Origin: Acanthosoma haemorrhoidale
Lineage: Eukaryota; Arthropoda; Insecta; Hemiptera; Acanthosomatidae
Length of the DNA stretch: 64,000 nt
Direction: 5' to 3'
NCBI GenBank assembly: GCA_930367205.1
Contig: OV884015.1
Coordinates: forward strand, 80,925,341-80,989,340
The notes beneath the pieces were generated by a model, which saw nothing but the letters and a program-made list of their open reading frames with translations, had not been told where the DNA came from and did not search any database. A program made the translations under genes and the position numbers. Positions 1 to 10,879 of the stretch are shown here, piece after piece. How positions within the stretch are numbered: position 1 is the first letter of the stretch; every line of letters begins with the position of its first letter.

Positions 1-540
1 CGCATCCCATCACATCTACATTCGCCTCGAGTGTCGTGTTGATTAAGTCCGACCCGTGAGTGGTCTGAACAAACCCTCGTGCCCCTGCTCTTCTACTCCG
101 ATCAACAACGTCGAGTATCTCTATCCCTCATCTTCAATAGCTGTTCTACGATATTGCCTCTCAGTGAGTCGCACAGAAACAAGCCTATGTCGTTAATTAA
201 TTACGGATACATAATGAATGATAGATTAAATTAATTTTTTAAGTATGGTATAAATGCGATAATTTATGACAATAACCTATTGCCTATTAAGGGTAAATTG
301 ATTTTTTTTTCAAACAATGATTTATATAAAAAAAATTAATTAAGGAAGAAAGCCGTCTTACTGGTCACTGCAGAAAAAGGTTTTAAATTTAAGGATATTA
401 TTTGTTTATTAATGTTGTGCTGGTGTGAAGCATGCTATATTAAATGACATGAAAGAACGTCTGTTATCTGTCCACCCCTTGATTAATTGATACCTTAACG
501 TTGTTTTTTTGTGTTTTTGGGTTTATTTCGTCGTGAAACC
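1..540. other. AT-rich flank, nothing recognised
   Basis: The first 200 bases are less AT-rich than what follows and the rest is simple AT-rich DNA. No open frame of note, splice-flanked exon or RNA gene was recognised on either strand. Confidence 0.4.
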
Positions 541-830
541 CTCAGGTCATCAACGCCGTGAACATGAGGGTAAAATGACGGGAGCAGGTCCCAGGCTCCT
601 CGGGACGGGTCGGGGTCCTGGCGACACCCCAGTCCCACATGTCAGGCGTTTATTATAGATAGTGTTTTATAGGGCACGAAGTGTGGTCGGAGGATGTAGA
701 TAAAAACCACGTAAACCATCTAACCTAGATACATCAGTACAATCCATCTATACTTACATTTTTAAACACGAAAATTTTCGACGGTTCGAGCTATAATTAC
801 CCGTGAAGTACGTTCAAAGGATGTCGTGAC
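541..830. repeat. Interspersed repeat family R1, copy 1
   Basis: This block resembles 8747-8960 and, more weakly, 26310-26620. Shared landmarks in order are a GC-rich part ending in CAGTCCCAC (also in copy 3), then GATAGTGTTTTATAGG, GGAGGATGT followed by a GATAAAAACC-like string, and ATACATCAGT (the last three shared with copy 2). No coding frame is visible. It is probably a non-coding part of a transposable element; the family is not recognised and the edges are approximate. Confidence 0.55.
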
Positions 831-1324
831 AAATGTTTAAAAATGCTAAAAAAAATTAAACAATCTAAGATTTAAATGAAATAATAATATAAACATATAT
901 ATATATAAGTTAATCATCGGTGGTTAAGCTTCAAAAAAATAGGAATGAGGGAAATGAACTACACTCTTGAACTTCTGTAAAGAGACTGCTTTATTGCCTC
1001 TAGTAATCCGACATGCATAGGATCATGGGTTGCTTACAACATAAACTAGCCTCTGGCTTTGACTCCCTCCTACCAGTTCCTAACCATCCGTCGGGAACTG
1101 AAACTTAACACTTATGCTAATTATATACAGTTCTAACATAATAATTTCCTGCTCACCTAGAGCAGAACAACACTGTCTTACAATCATAGAAACAGAACAT
1201 AACTTTATCAAATGTGGTACAAAGGTTAAAACAATAAAAAAAAAACATATATCTGGCAAAAGTATACACACCAAAAACCCAATGAGATGTGTAAAGGAGT
1301 GAGGAAATTAAAGTCAATTTCCTA
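831..1324. other. AT-rich interval, possible LTR outskirts
   Basis: No gene is recognised. The string GACTGCTTTATT near 981 resembles one at about 3349 next to the second LTR-like block, so part of this stretch may belong to the degraded 3' LTR of the gypsy-like element on the - strand. The two short frames here lack homology that I can recognise. Confidence 0.3.
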
Positions 1325-1404
1325 TTCGGAGGGCTTCCCCACTGGAGTTTACGTCCCGATAAATGGGGATCAAGGCTGTATATGGGTGCTGTCCGGATCT
1401 TAAC
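1325..1404 (-). repeat. LTR-like repeat, copy A (lower end of gypsy remnant)
   Basis: This segment pairs with 3359-3450. Shared landmarks are CGGAG, a CCGATAAxTGGGGAT string, AAGGCTGTATAT, and the end GCTGTCCGGATCTTAAC. The two blocks flank a stretch with gag-like and integrase-like frames on the - strand, the arrangement expected of LTRs. True LTR ends and target duplications could not be set. Confidence 0.5.
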
Positions 1405-1781
1405 TCCCCCGCACCAGTTTGCGTGTATCCTCACGCAAATTATATTCTCTCAGCTGCCCTGGTACGACAGTCTGTGTCCACGTCCCACTCGGGCGAAGGT
1501 CCGTACACCCAATACCCAGACTGTAGTCCTTAACACAGAATATTTATTTTACCCTATCTTATTTTCCACCGTCCAGACTTCACATTGCACTTGGTGAAGA
1601 CTCCAGTCCTGCCAAGAGTAAAAAAACAACGAAAAGGAAAAGAAAGAAAGAGGAAAAAAAACATGCAAATCTGATAGCACACATGAACGATATATACATA
1701 AATGAAAATTAAAATTAAAAACATATCTGGTATTTAATCCCTGTGGCTCATATTTAAAAACAAAAAATACATCCTTAATAT

Positions 1782-2162
1782 TTATGTACAATACTCCAAA
1801 TCAAAATAACAGTTATCTAAATAAACATAAGAAAAAGAAAACAGAGACCTTGCTCTCACACTCCTAGGGGTCCTTAGAAGGGGTCCTAAGGGGTGACGAT
1901 CATACTTCGTCCGTAAGCAGGCATCGCAGGAACCTATGAGGTCCTGAATTGACTTGCGCATCCCCCACAAATAATAATTCCTCCGTAATGGTTGTAGTGT
2001 TTCTTGTATACTGCGGTGGTTCGTCTTCCCTTGATGGCATGCCAACGTTACTTCCCGCTGTCTTCTGCGTCCCGCAGAGTTTGGACTGCCATCATACACC
2101 GAACGAACCGGCGATTTAGCCCCAACTGTTCCTTCCGCCAAAGTTTCTTTATGCGGTCCCAA
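1782..2162 (-). pseudogene. Gypsy-type integrase, zinc-binding N-terminal remnant
   Basis: This - strand frame contains an H2C2-type integrase zinc-binding module. The first histidine is in a CHQGKTNH string, which also carries the second, and it is followed by an aromatic-rich linker and CDACLRTKYDRHP. This is the usual signature of Ty3/gypsy-group integrases, including insect errantiviruses. The frame loses homology upstream of the zinc module and after the DRHP block, and no DDE catalytic core follows. It is a broken copy, downstream of the gag-like frames on the same strand. I am fairly sure of the domain and less sure of the clade. Confidence 0.7.
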
Positions 2163-2532
2163 ATTGTTGCGTTGCCCACGAACAAATGGTAGGTCTTTCC
2201 TTTATCGCTCTAAAAATCTGATCCTCCCGGGCCCCCAGTAGTGACCATATTGTCACAATACTGGTCTTCCCGTACTTATCATACGTCGCCATCAGTATTC
2301 CTGACATCTTCCTTTTCCATATGATCTGGTGACGTTTATCATTCACCCTTCCCTCTATCGTCTCCATTTCCCTGGGTCGTTCTTTAACCGATTCCTCTGA
2401 CGTAGGGTTTTCTCTTCCGGGTGTATCTTCCTGTTCCCTATCCCCCTTTATTCCTTTATACGTAGCCCGGCTCCAATCGTTATTTTTGTCTCTTACCCTC
2501 ACTTTCACTTCTTTGGTACTGGCATCTATCAT
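2149..2532 (-). pseudogene. Retroelement gag/pol-region remnant
   Basis: A 127-residue frame rich in charged residues lies between the gag-like frame and the integrase module on the same strand. I cannot name a domain with confidence. The first half is lysine/glutamate-rich, as gag or gag-pol linkers often are, and the end overlaps the start of the integrase frame in another phase, implying frameshifts. The protease, most of reverse transcriptase and RNase H are missing from the space between gag and integrase, so the element is internally deleted. Confidence 0.45.
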
Positions 2533-2563
2533 TGATTGCGCACACTCCAGAAACGCGCACTCC

Positions 2564-2830
2564 TCAGGGAATCCTTCTTTCCGTCCCGTCTTGTTTGGCC
2601 AATTGCACCTTTAGGATCGTGGATAGAAAACCCATTCTCCCTTCCACTTCTTCCATGCTTAGCGATTCCCTCATTTTTTCTGTCACTTTGTTTAATCTTA
2701 TCACCAAGCCTGCCGCGTATTGACCATTGCTCTGCCTGGAGGACTTCATTTCTCTAAACATCTGAAATATGTCCTCCTCGGGAGTCCATCTCCCTCCTCC
2801 ATAGCCTTTTTTCAGACGTAATTTCACCAC
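2564..2830 (-). pseudogene. Gag-like remnant of gypsy-type element
   Basis: This 88-residue frame contains a WEVVKLRLKKGYG-like stretch (it begins upstream of the first Met, near 2845) and then predicted helices rich in K, E and M. That is the style of insect gypsy/errantivirus gag proteins, in which a short conserved RL(x)nYG block is followed by helical sequence. Homology seems to continue upstream on the - strand to about 3050 in shifted frames. It is inferred from its setting, with integrase downstream and LTR-like blocks on both sides, more than from a diagnostic motif. Confidence 0.45.
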
Positions 2831-3358
2831 TTCCCACGGAGTATCTTCATCTTCTTAAATTTGGTTGAGGATACTCCTCTTAACTCGGCATGTCAGGGTC
2901 GCCTTCAAAGATTCCGCGTCTTTGGAGTCTATCAAATTTTCCTCCGTCTTTTCCTGTCTCCCCCTTTTAAAAAATGGTTCAGTTCCCCTAGTTCTCCGGT
3001 GAACCTCTCCAGCTCCACAAAATCCTGGACAAGTCCTGGCTGTTCATAGCCTTAACTCTCATCTGCGCGAACGCAGTGGCATGAGCCTCAGGCATAGTTC
3101 CTACTCGTCAGATGTCGGATTCCTCCACGAGATTTAAGGCCGGCTGTCTAAGTACTCCTCCTTCCGTCAAATCCCTCCTATTGCGAACGAAAAATAGAAA
3201 AGGAAAAAAAATTCTATTTTCGCACTCTATTATTCATTCTCTATCCACAGTTCCCGGGTTTCTGCACCAGTTCATGATTATGAGCTCTAAAACTCAAAAA
3301 AAAAGAAAAAGGTATATAATAAGAACTCGTAAGATAGTTGTCACAAGACTGCTTTATT

Positions 3359-3450
3359 TTCGGAGTTAGTCCTCTCTATATACAATTGGGATGTTTACAT
3401 TCCGATAATTGGGGATTAAGGCTGTATATTGGCGCTGTCCGGATCTTAAC
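3359..3450 (-). repeat. LTR-like repeat, copy B (upper end of gypsy remnant)
   Basis: Partner of 1325-1404, with the same ending GCTGTCCGGATCTTAAC. It is followed directly by TA-rich simple sequence (3451-3482). For an element read on the - strand this would be the 5' LTR. The copies differ by substitutions and a small indel, so the insertion is old. Confidence 0.5.
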
Positions 3451-4270
3451 CTATATATATATAATATATTTATATATATAAAATCAACAGACCAGTCTCA
3501 AATAGTGAGTAAGTAAGTGACAACGACTGTATCACTTTCTGTACTCGCGCTAGTTCCAGGAGTAATTTTGTCAAATGAAATTATCAACAAGGCAATAAAA
3601 CCAGTTAGACAACGTTCAATTAACAGATTACCTTAATATCAGCACATCTAATTACATATATTACCTGTGAAAATTATAGAAAAAAGCTTATTACGTATGT
3701 GTCTGCTGCAAGGTTAGACCACATTTAATAATTTTTTTGGGAGAAAGTAGTAGTACTCCACACACTTTTCAAAATCCTAAAAGCCTTGTGAGAGCTACAG
3801 CGAGCAAAGGCTCTGGGTTAGACAAAGAACAATCAATTTAGTGGTGGCTCCCGATTGAAGGGAACATTTGTTCCCTCTGAGGTGGCACAAGAGCTGTCAC
3901 CGAGGCTGACTCCGTGGCTGTTCGGATTATATCCAAAGGGGTTTTCTATAGTGCACAAAAATCTATGTTTTTCTCTGGTTGCAGAGCATATCTGATGAAA
4001 TTGTTCAAAGCTCATCTTTTAAGATAATGTCTCACAAGTCTAAAAAAAGATGCAAATTTGAACGTAGAAGAGTAAAGACTACTGCAAAACTACTATGGTA
4101 TCAAAAAAATATAAAAAGAAAATCAAATACCTGCTATATCAGTATTCAGTATCTTATTGTGTAAATAAAGAATCATTTTAAAGGCATTTTGCCAATTTTT
4201 TTTTCGGCTGGTGCAAGACTCTAGTGTCCTTAGATTATTCATTCACATTCTACATTTTGAATTAGGTATT

Positions 4271-4272
<2 letters not shown>

Positions 4273-4325
<53 letters not shown>
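4273..4325. repeat. (TA)n microsatellite
   Basis: About 26 consecutive TA units bounded by GG and GTATTTTG. A simple-sequence tract, probably length-variable and prone to assembly error. Confidence 0.95.
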
Positions 4326-4329
<4 letters not shown>

Positions 4330-4449
4330 TTTGTTTTATAAATAATTTATAAATGGTAAAAACAATAAATCTTTGATCCAATGGGAAAAATTAGAGTGAC
4401 CACTTCCCATCTCTGAATTCAATCTATCGTGTCGTGTGGCGTGTCGTAT

Positions 4450-4540
4450 GATTCTTAATGAGTATTCAGAGCATATGATGAAGTTCTCAGAAGAATGATG
4501 AAGCAGATTCTTAATGAGTCTGAAGATCATATGATAAACA
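4450..4540. repeat. Degenerate two-copy tandem repeat
   Basis: GATTCTTAATGAGT begins at 4450 and again at 4506, a 56-base period. Each copy is followed by a diverged CAGAGCATATGAT- or AAGATCATATGAT-like string. No function is evident. Confidence 0.65.
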
Positions 4541-5124
4541 CAAGACAAACAGTGGTAATTAAAGATAATCACAGTTTAAAAAATGTCGTTTTTTCTTAAA
4601 ATGTTGCTATACGTGGCTAATAAATAGCTTTAGCACTATCGAAAACTCGTTCGAGAAGAGGAGGAAGTCGCTCATGATAATTTCACTAAGTCCAAAATCA
4701 CTAATGCCTGACATCAATAGGCTTAACGGGATCTTCTCAAAGTTAAGGCGGTCGAGCTTAGTGAAGTGAGATCCGCGCTAGTGGAGAGCCTGAACCTGGA
4801 GCGCTATAGATCTACCGAAGCAGTTTTCTATTGGCAATAGCTTATACATATATGTCAACCGATAACTGATTTATCATTTAAAAAATATATTTACACAGAA
4901 AATCGTAAAAACGTGGAATTCCTAACTCCAAACTTCTAGCTCAAACGAACGAAATTCAAATTCAAGCTAAAAGTGGATAGTCAACCCAAAAGACAAATGC
5001 ATATTTAAATAATAGTTAAACAATAATAGCAGTTTTTTAGAAAAGCTTCCTCTGGTACGAAACTATCGACTAACCTTAGCCAACTGTGTAATCCTTCCTA
5101 CAAGTAGAGTTAATTAGTTAGTAG

Positions 5125-5235
5125 AAAAAGAAAAAAAACTTGACAGGGATAGGGCTCGAACCTTGACAATCCAGATCTCCGGCCGGGGGCCCTACCTCTG
5201 ATATATTTCTGCACCAATGACTAGACAATCAATAC
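5125..5235 (-). repeat. tRNA-derived SINE head or tRNA pseudogene
   Basis: Read on the - strand this stretch has an exact polymerase III B box (GGTTCGAGCCC, 5162 to 5152). Upstream is a tRNA-like CTAGTCATTGGTGCAG region that could be a degenerate A box, and downstream after about 15 bases is a T run that could serve as a pol III terminator. The spacing is roughly that of a tRNA, but the anticodon arm does not fold convincingly. A tRNA-derived SINE head is more likely than a working tRNA gene. Confidence 0.5.
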
Positions 5236-5239
5236 CAGA

Positions 5240-7800
5240 ACTAATTATTAATAATATAGAAAGGATAACTTGCTGGATAGATAACGTCACCGCGAGCTTA
5301 GCAAGCGTTTCAACCTTGATTCATCTACAAAATCGGTATGAGAAACTTGAAAATTTTTGAACTGGTTGTTTCCAAATTCTACTGAAAAACATGGTTTCGG
5401 ATGATAGTTTAGGAACTACCGTTGGTTTTGTTTTTTTTAGAAAACTAACAACAAATATATTTTCAAAGTGAAGAGAAAGACGATAAGTTATAGTTTATTC
5501 TTAACACTTTTTTGTTATACCATCAGCTAAATAATATATAATTAAAGCAACTCTAAAGCAGTAGAACTTTTTTAAAAGAACTTTATTGATGATTAATGGG
5601 AATGCTTATCTCAAAGCGAGGAGCTCATATATAGGATAGGAAAAGGACGGTGGTCAGCATTGCGATAGTGAGCTGATAGCGAGCTGTGTCAGCATTTAAC
5701 TATATAATAAATAATTTAAAACTTCCAATTTTCAGGGTATCCTGAGCACGAAAAGAATTTTCAGTGATTGAACCCACATACAGAATATCTTTTCTCATTC
5801 AGTAAACTTAGTACGTACCGGTGTTAAGCCCAACAGATTGTTCGTTTTTTTTCCTGTCGATATATTGTCTATCAAGCTACCACAGCAGCACGAAGAACCT
5901 TAGAGAAATGTCATAGCGTAGGAGTGATGAACGATCTGAGACCTAGGAGAGGAAGAGAATGATAAAGAAAAGAAAATGCATAGAAGTGGAAGTTGTAAAG
6001 CTTCGTCGTAGGGCATGAAGGATGGTAAGTCAAGTAGGTCCCTTGGCAACTTGGAAGATAAATGTTGCGACCAAACGCCTAAGAACTTTCTCAATTCTAA
6101 CAGTTTTCTCCTCTTTACTACTCTCATTGTTTCTAAGGACCGTAAACTGCATGATGCTGAATCTAAAACTCAAAAATTGTCAAAGGCGTAAAATAGGCCA
6201 GGATTGTCAAAAATTCCATTATTGAAAAAATAATGAAAGCGCAGAATGTCAACACACATGCCCCCATCCTTATCAGATGCCATCACGACATTGCGATGCA
6301 CCGACCCAAATTAAAATGTTTTTTGACTCAACTAGATAAATGGTTTTATTTATACCTTCCGGAATGTGTGAGAAGTCATTCAGTGAGCGGAAGACAAAGT
6401 TTCCATAAAGTTCAATACTTCAATTGAAAACATGTTAATTTTGTAGAATTTCGCATGATTTTCACGTTTTGTCAAATTGCTGTTATGAACTGATAGTTGA
6501 TCAATTTTTTTCTTGAAAGTTTGCCAATCTTTTATTATCATACTGTGCCACTCAAAAAAATTAGTTTATAAAAATTAAATCACCTGCTTTGAAATGTAAT
6601 TTTTTACGAACATGTCAATTTAAAAAAAGTTCCGGATTATTCTGGAAATGAACTTTCTCCACATTTTACTTAGTTTTTGGGTATTTTTGTACATACGGAT
6701 GTTCGAACAAGTTGTAGGTCCTTTCGTCTCCTACAACAGGACTGATTATTCTCAACTTCTGATGATTTTAACAATCGTATTGAAGAAAAATGAGGAACTG
6801 TAGTTATTAGTTGTGAAAACATAATAAATCTTTTATACAAATAATAGTGTGTGTGTGATTTAGGCACATCACGCTTTTGTACGGAATTTCGGGTGTAGGA
6901 ACCGGAATTGATTCGAGTTGTGTTTTTTTTAGATGCTACGTTATTATTTCTTACAATTATATTCCGTGTCGTACTATTTTCCATTTTTAGGGGAAATATT
7001 ACGATTTTATTGTGCAATACAAATTTTCTGTTGTATTAATCCATTTCTGTGACGAAGCTATGAAAAAATCATAGGTAGCTGTAGTGCGTACATTTGAAAT
7101 GATTATTACTAGTGATACGATCCTTTAAAAATAAATAAATAAATCAGTCTGTCCTTTAGTTCTCGAGAAAACGACAAACATGCGTGAATTCACCTGCTTA
7201 CCAAACCTCATGTTTCGGTCATTATCGAATATTTATTTTCTTATATGGAAAATTCAGAATATATTTTTATGATAATTGAAATTCAATGTTTCATTTACAT
7301 ACTAGAATGAAAACTAATAATCTGATAGAATAGGTTGCTCTTATACAAACATTAGGTTCCATACAAAATTGTTTTATCAGTGATTAAAACCTTATTATGT
7401 AAACCAAGAATGGATCGTGTACTAAATTTATGTAATTATCACTTTTTATTTGTGGTAGATAAAATGCAAAGTAGACAATTTTCCAATAAAGCTGAGTAGA
7501 GGGCAGTAGCTTTTTTTACTCCTAATTATAAACCCAGGGTTAATGAAGTTACATCTCGTTGGGGGAGAGCAGCAGATTGTGGAGGTGATTATTTTAATGA
7601 ATGAAAACTTTTATGGAAATTCCTGCATATGTTTAATTTCACGGTGAATAAAAAAAAAAGATGACTTTTTTTACACTCTGTTCTAAGCTGTAGGTTTTCA
7701 CCTTAGAAAGATTCAACTTGTCTTTACAAAAAAAAATATTCATTATTTTTAGCTATACGCCATACCTTTCTGTACAAAAAAAAAAACATGCCTAAATAAT
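5240..7800. other. Gene-free interval
   Basis: AT-rich DNA with scattered short frames on both strands, none with a recognisable domain, splice-flanked exon or codon pattern. Nothing further is supported. Confidence 0.5.
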
Positions 7801-7807
7801 CATAATA

Positions 7808-7875
7808 CAGTACAATCTCGGTTATCCATGCCTCGATCATCCGAGTTTTTTTTCGGATGAATCAAAGATTGTTTT
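7808..7875 (+). mobile_element. Pogo-like DNA transposon terminus
   Basis: After a TA dinucleotide the sequence reads CAGTACAATCTCGGTTATCC, then a TCGATCATCCG block. This closely resembles the terminal inverted repeats of pogo-type (Tc1/mariner superfamily) transposons, which insert at TA and start with CAGT. No matching opposite end or transposase was found downstream to about 8450, so this is a solitary or decayed end. Confidence 0.4.
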
Positions 7876-8746
7876 TTTAAGAAATTTCTTCCACGATTCC
7901 GCATATATCAGTGCAAAAACATGATATGATGATGACTACTAACGACTTTTACAGGACAGTGTGTCATCTCACCCATCTAAATTAATTTTAAAAACAGATG
8001 ACGTACAAATTTTGATCCAATATTCACCACTTGTGAAAGCCAGTTTAAAAAGAAGGCACAAGAAGACATTTCTTCCTTTTAGCCTTGAAGAAAACTGCAA
8101 AATTCAAGAATGATGTCTTGAAAATGTAGACGATAAAAGATGCAATTTTTGTGATGCAATGCGCCGTTTTGTGACGCATGGGAAATATTGCGTTCAAAAA
8201 CGTGAACTTGCATGAACAAAAATGTAATTAGTCGATAAGGAAGTTATAGAGCAAAATCCATAACAAAACGTCACTGAAACATGTTGACATAGTAAAAAAA
8301 ATTTCTATAAAGTAGACAAAAACGACATGGTTCAGTAAATGGAATGCGACAAAAATGATAATAGGTACAAACAGCTTAGTGTTGACGAAATAGTTTATAT
8401 TAATTAACAAAGCGATGAAATTCACTTCTCAAAGCGATGTTAAAGCGCTAGGTGTACACTCATCCTCCTTGTGCTAAACAAATTTGTGTATCAGCTTTTT
8501 TTGTCTTATCTACTGGCCCGCTATAAAACGTTTGCGATAGCAGTCTTTTTAATTTGTTATCAATCAATGTTTAAAACTAATAATATTCTGTCAAGCCAGT
8601 AATAAGAAATAGGAATCTTCTGAATGTCGTTCATACGGTTTTCTAACGAGGATACCCTGTTTAGCCAATTGTCTCATGGAAATGGAATGGATTGGGTTTA
8701 CTCTTTCTGTCTTTGTGAAGCACTAAGGGCATCGACGCTATTTTGG
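7876..8746. other. Gene-free interval, possible transposon interior
   Basis: No domain is recognised. It may be the decayed interior of the pogo-like element that starts at 7808, but I found neither a DDE motif nor a right-hand inverted repeat. The short - strand frame at 8228-8425 is hydrophobic only because the DNA is AT-rich. Confidence 0.35.
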
Positions 8747-8960
8747 GGTATAGATAGTGTTTTATAGGTACACCACGTACGTTTGGAGGATGTGATAAAA
8801 ACCGTGTAGGCCACCTAACTTAGATACATCAGTGCAATCAACCAATGTTTACACTTTCATGCGCATGGAAAAGTCCAAATCCTTTCAGAACTTCGGAGCT
8901 AACACGCTCTTAAGTGCCAGCGATGGCCCATTGCCCCAGACAAGTAAGGTCCAATAGTGT
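8747..8960. repeat. Interspersed repeat family R1, copy 2
   Basis: Matches 648-800 over GATAGTGTTTTATAGG, GGAGGATGT, GATAAAAACC, CCACCTAACTTAGATACATC and GTGCAATC. It then shares a GGAAAA(A/G)xCC stretch with the copy near 26511. Non-coding, with approximate ends. Confidence 0.6.
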
Positions 8961-8990
8961 TCCAATATAGGTGTTTTTGGGTTTTCTCAG

Positions 8991-10345
8991 AACAATCTAG
9001 GAAAAAAATACATTTAATCCAATCACTAATTTTAACTGAATTAAGTAATTATGTATATTTTGGGTAAGGTGTCAAATATTGTGGAGTAAATTGGTTTTGG
9101 ATTTTAAATTGGAAAAAAAAGTAAATTGGAAAGGTTATGATGGTGTTGGATCATTGTTACTGAATGTAGATGACGATTTTAATGGAAGTTTTAGGCTATT
9201 TAGATCTATAATAGTAGCACTCATAAATAAATGTATATTTTCTCGTTTGCCAAGGCAACCAAGTGTGACTTTTTAACCAATAATTATTAAAATTTAAGTG
9301 GGACAACTGATGATCAATAACTTTTGTTTTCTATTCGCTCACTATAATTAATATACCCAAACAATTTCTGTTCCGTGGATTCGAAAACGTGAGTGAAATC
9401 AAAAACGTTTGCTAACATACACCACAATGAAGCTTTTAGACTGATTAAAAAGAGAAAAGTGATGTGTTGGATTTCGAAGTCGTATTTCCTGTGTGAGCCG
9501 ATACAGTGCGTGACGTGACTTTATACAATATGCACTTTAGTAAAGTGCATTTTTATCCAATCGCTACATAATGAATATAACATAATAATAATAATATAGT
9601 TGAAACGGTTAATTCTTCGCATCGCTGAGAATTCTGCAATCCCCAAAAATTAAAAGAAATGTATGTCTGCTTAATCATTTGTAATGATGGTACACGTACA
9701 CATGTGTATATCTAAACATTATAAGAGTGAAATACTTAAGATATATATTATAAAAGATAATATAGTGTGTATTATCTTTAAAAAATGAAACAGTGCTGGC
9801 ACAGTAATGCAGGACAAGACAGCAAGCTGATTTTTGTAGGATTATTCTTGGATAATGGGAAATGGCAGAGATTTGTAGTAATGCTGACTCGGGATTTAAT
9901 ACTCTCTCAAATCCTCCCTCTTCTATAGAGTTTTAAAAATAGAAAAAAAATCTCTCGAGAGCTTAAAGGAATTCATTTTCATATTATATTCAGGTAGAGT
10001 ACTTATGTCAATCCCTGCCTGATTTTGGGTTTTGAAAAAATACTTATTATTATTGTTATTTTGTATTAAATTTGCCATTTGCAGATTCTTTCATTTCTTC
10101 CAAAATATGTCATTCGTTATCTGTTCTCACTAGTTATTAGTTTACATACGGTTTCTGATTCCATAACAGTTCAAGGCAATCGTGGTTAATTTTATAATTA
10201 TTCAACCGTTTATATAGTTACAATTTGACAACGTATAAAGGAAAGGAAGCTTATTGAGCTTGATTTTTTACTGGCAATAAATAGGAATCGATCGTGATAG
10301 ATGAGTTGTGATCTCCATGCCGTACGAATGTCTTAATTGGATTGG
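8991..10345. other. Gene-free interval
   Basis: AT-rich, no gene recognised. It includes the near-perfect palindrome at 9530-9550. Confidence 0.5.
9530..9550. repeat. 21-bp hairpin-forming palindrome
   Basis: Arms ATGCACTTTA and TAAAGTGCAT are exact reverse complements around a single G. It could be a transcription-factor half-site pair, a short hairpin or chance; nothing else marks it. Confidence 0.6.
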
Positions 10346-10875
10346 AGTAAATGCTCCTTATTACGTCAGCAACAATACTCTTCATAACGATCTTAACATA
10401 CCTTAAATTCTCGAACTCATCCCTTCCAAGTTCTTAAAATTCCATCGTAACCTATCCAACCACCCTAATCCCCTAGCACCGTCATTGCACTGCACCACTC
10501 ATCCCTATAATCCTCCTCCGAGACTAAAACGGCAGTGACCTCGTGACCTGCTATAAATGTGTAACAGTCGGAGTCCTGACAATGGCCAGCTTCTCCAATC
10601 ATGTCCTGAGCGTATGTGGCTCTCGCGCTCTTGATCAGCCTCCACTGGCTCGAACCCAGTGACGGAGGAGCACGGGGTACTTCCCAAGACCACGCTTCCT
10701 CCTTCACACGCGAGGGGGGTGACAACCATGTGGACTTTAGAGGTCTCTAGGGTGTTTGTAAATACTGTGAATGAGCGAGTGAATGAAAATTGTAAATAAG
10801 GTATGAATGAAAACATTTATCACAATTACTTATTGCCCAATGGGGCAGATTCTAATTTTATCACAATAAAGCTGT
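10346..10875 (+). mobile_element. Jockey-type LINE 3' end, copy A
   Basis: This stretch is homologous to 21032-21547 nearly throughout. It begins inside the end of the reverse-transcriptase region (codons resembling VNAP, then LHNDLNIP), passes through the 3' untranslated part, and ends at TTCTAATTTTATCACAATAAAG. It is 5'-truncated, as is usual for LINE insertions made by target-primed reverse transcription. Compared with copy B it has a small insertion near 10639 that forms a tRNA T-arm-like hairpin around CTCGAAC. Frames within it have stops, so it is dead. Confidence 0.7.
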
Positions 10876-10879
10876 TTAA

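Larger units (their letters stand above)
3483..5130. other. Gene-free interval with microsatellite
   Basis: No gene is recognised. It contains a long perfect-looking (TA)n tract at about 4273-4325 and a degenerate tandem pair at 4450-4540. The remaining frames are short and look random. Confidence 0.5.
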
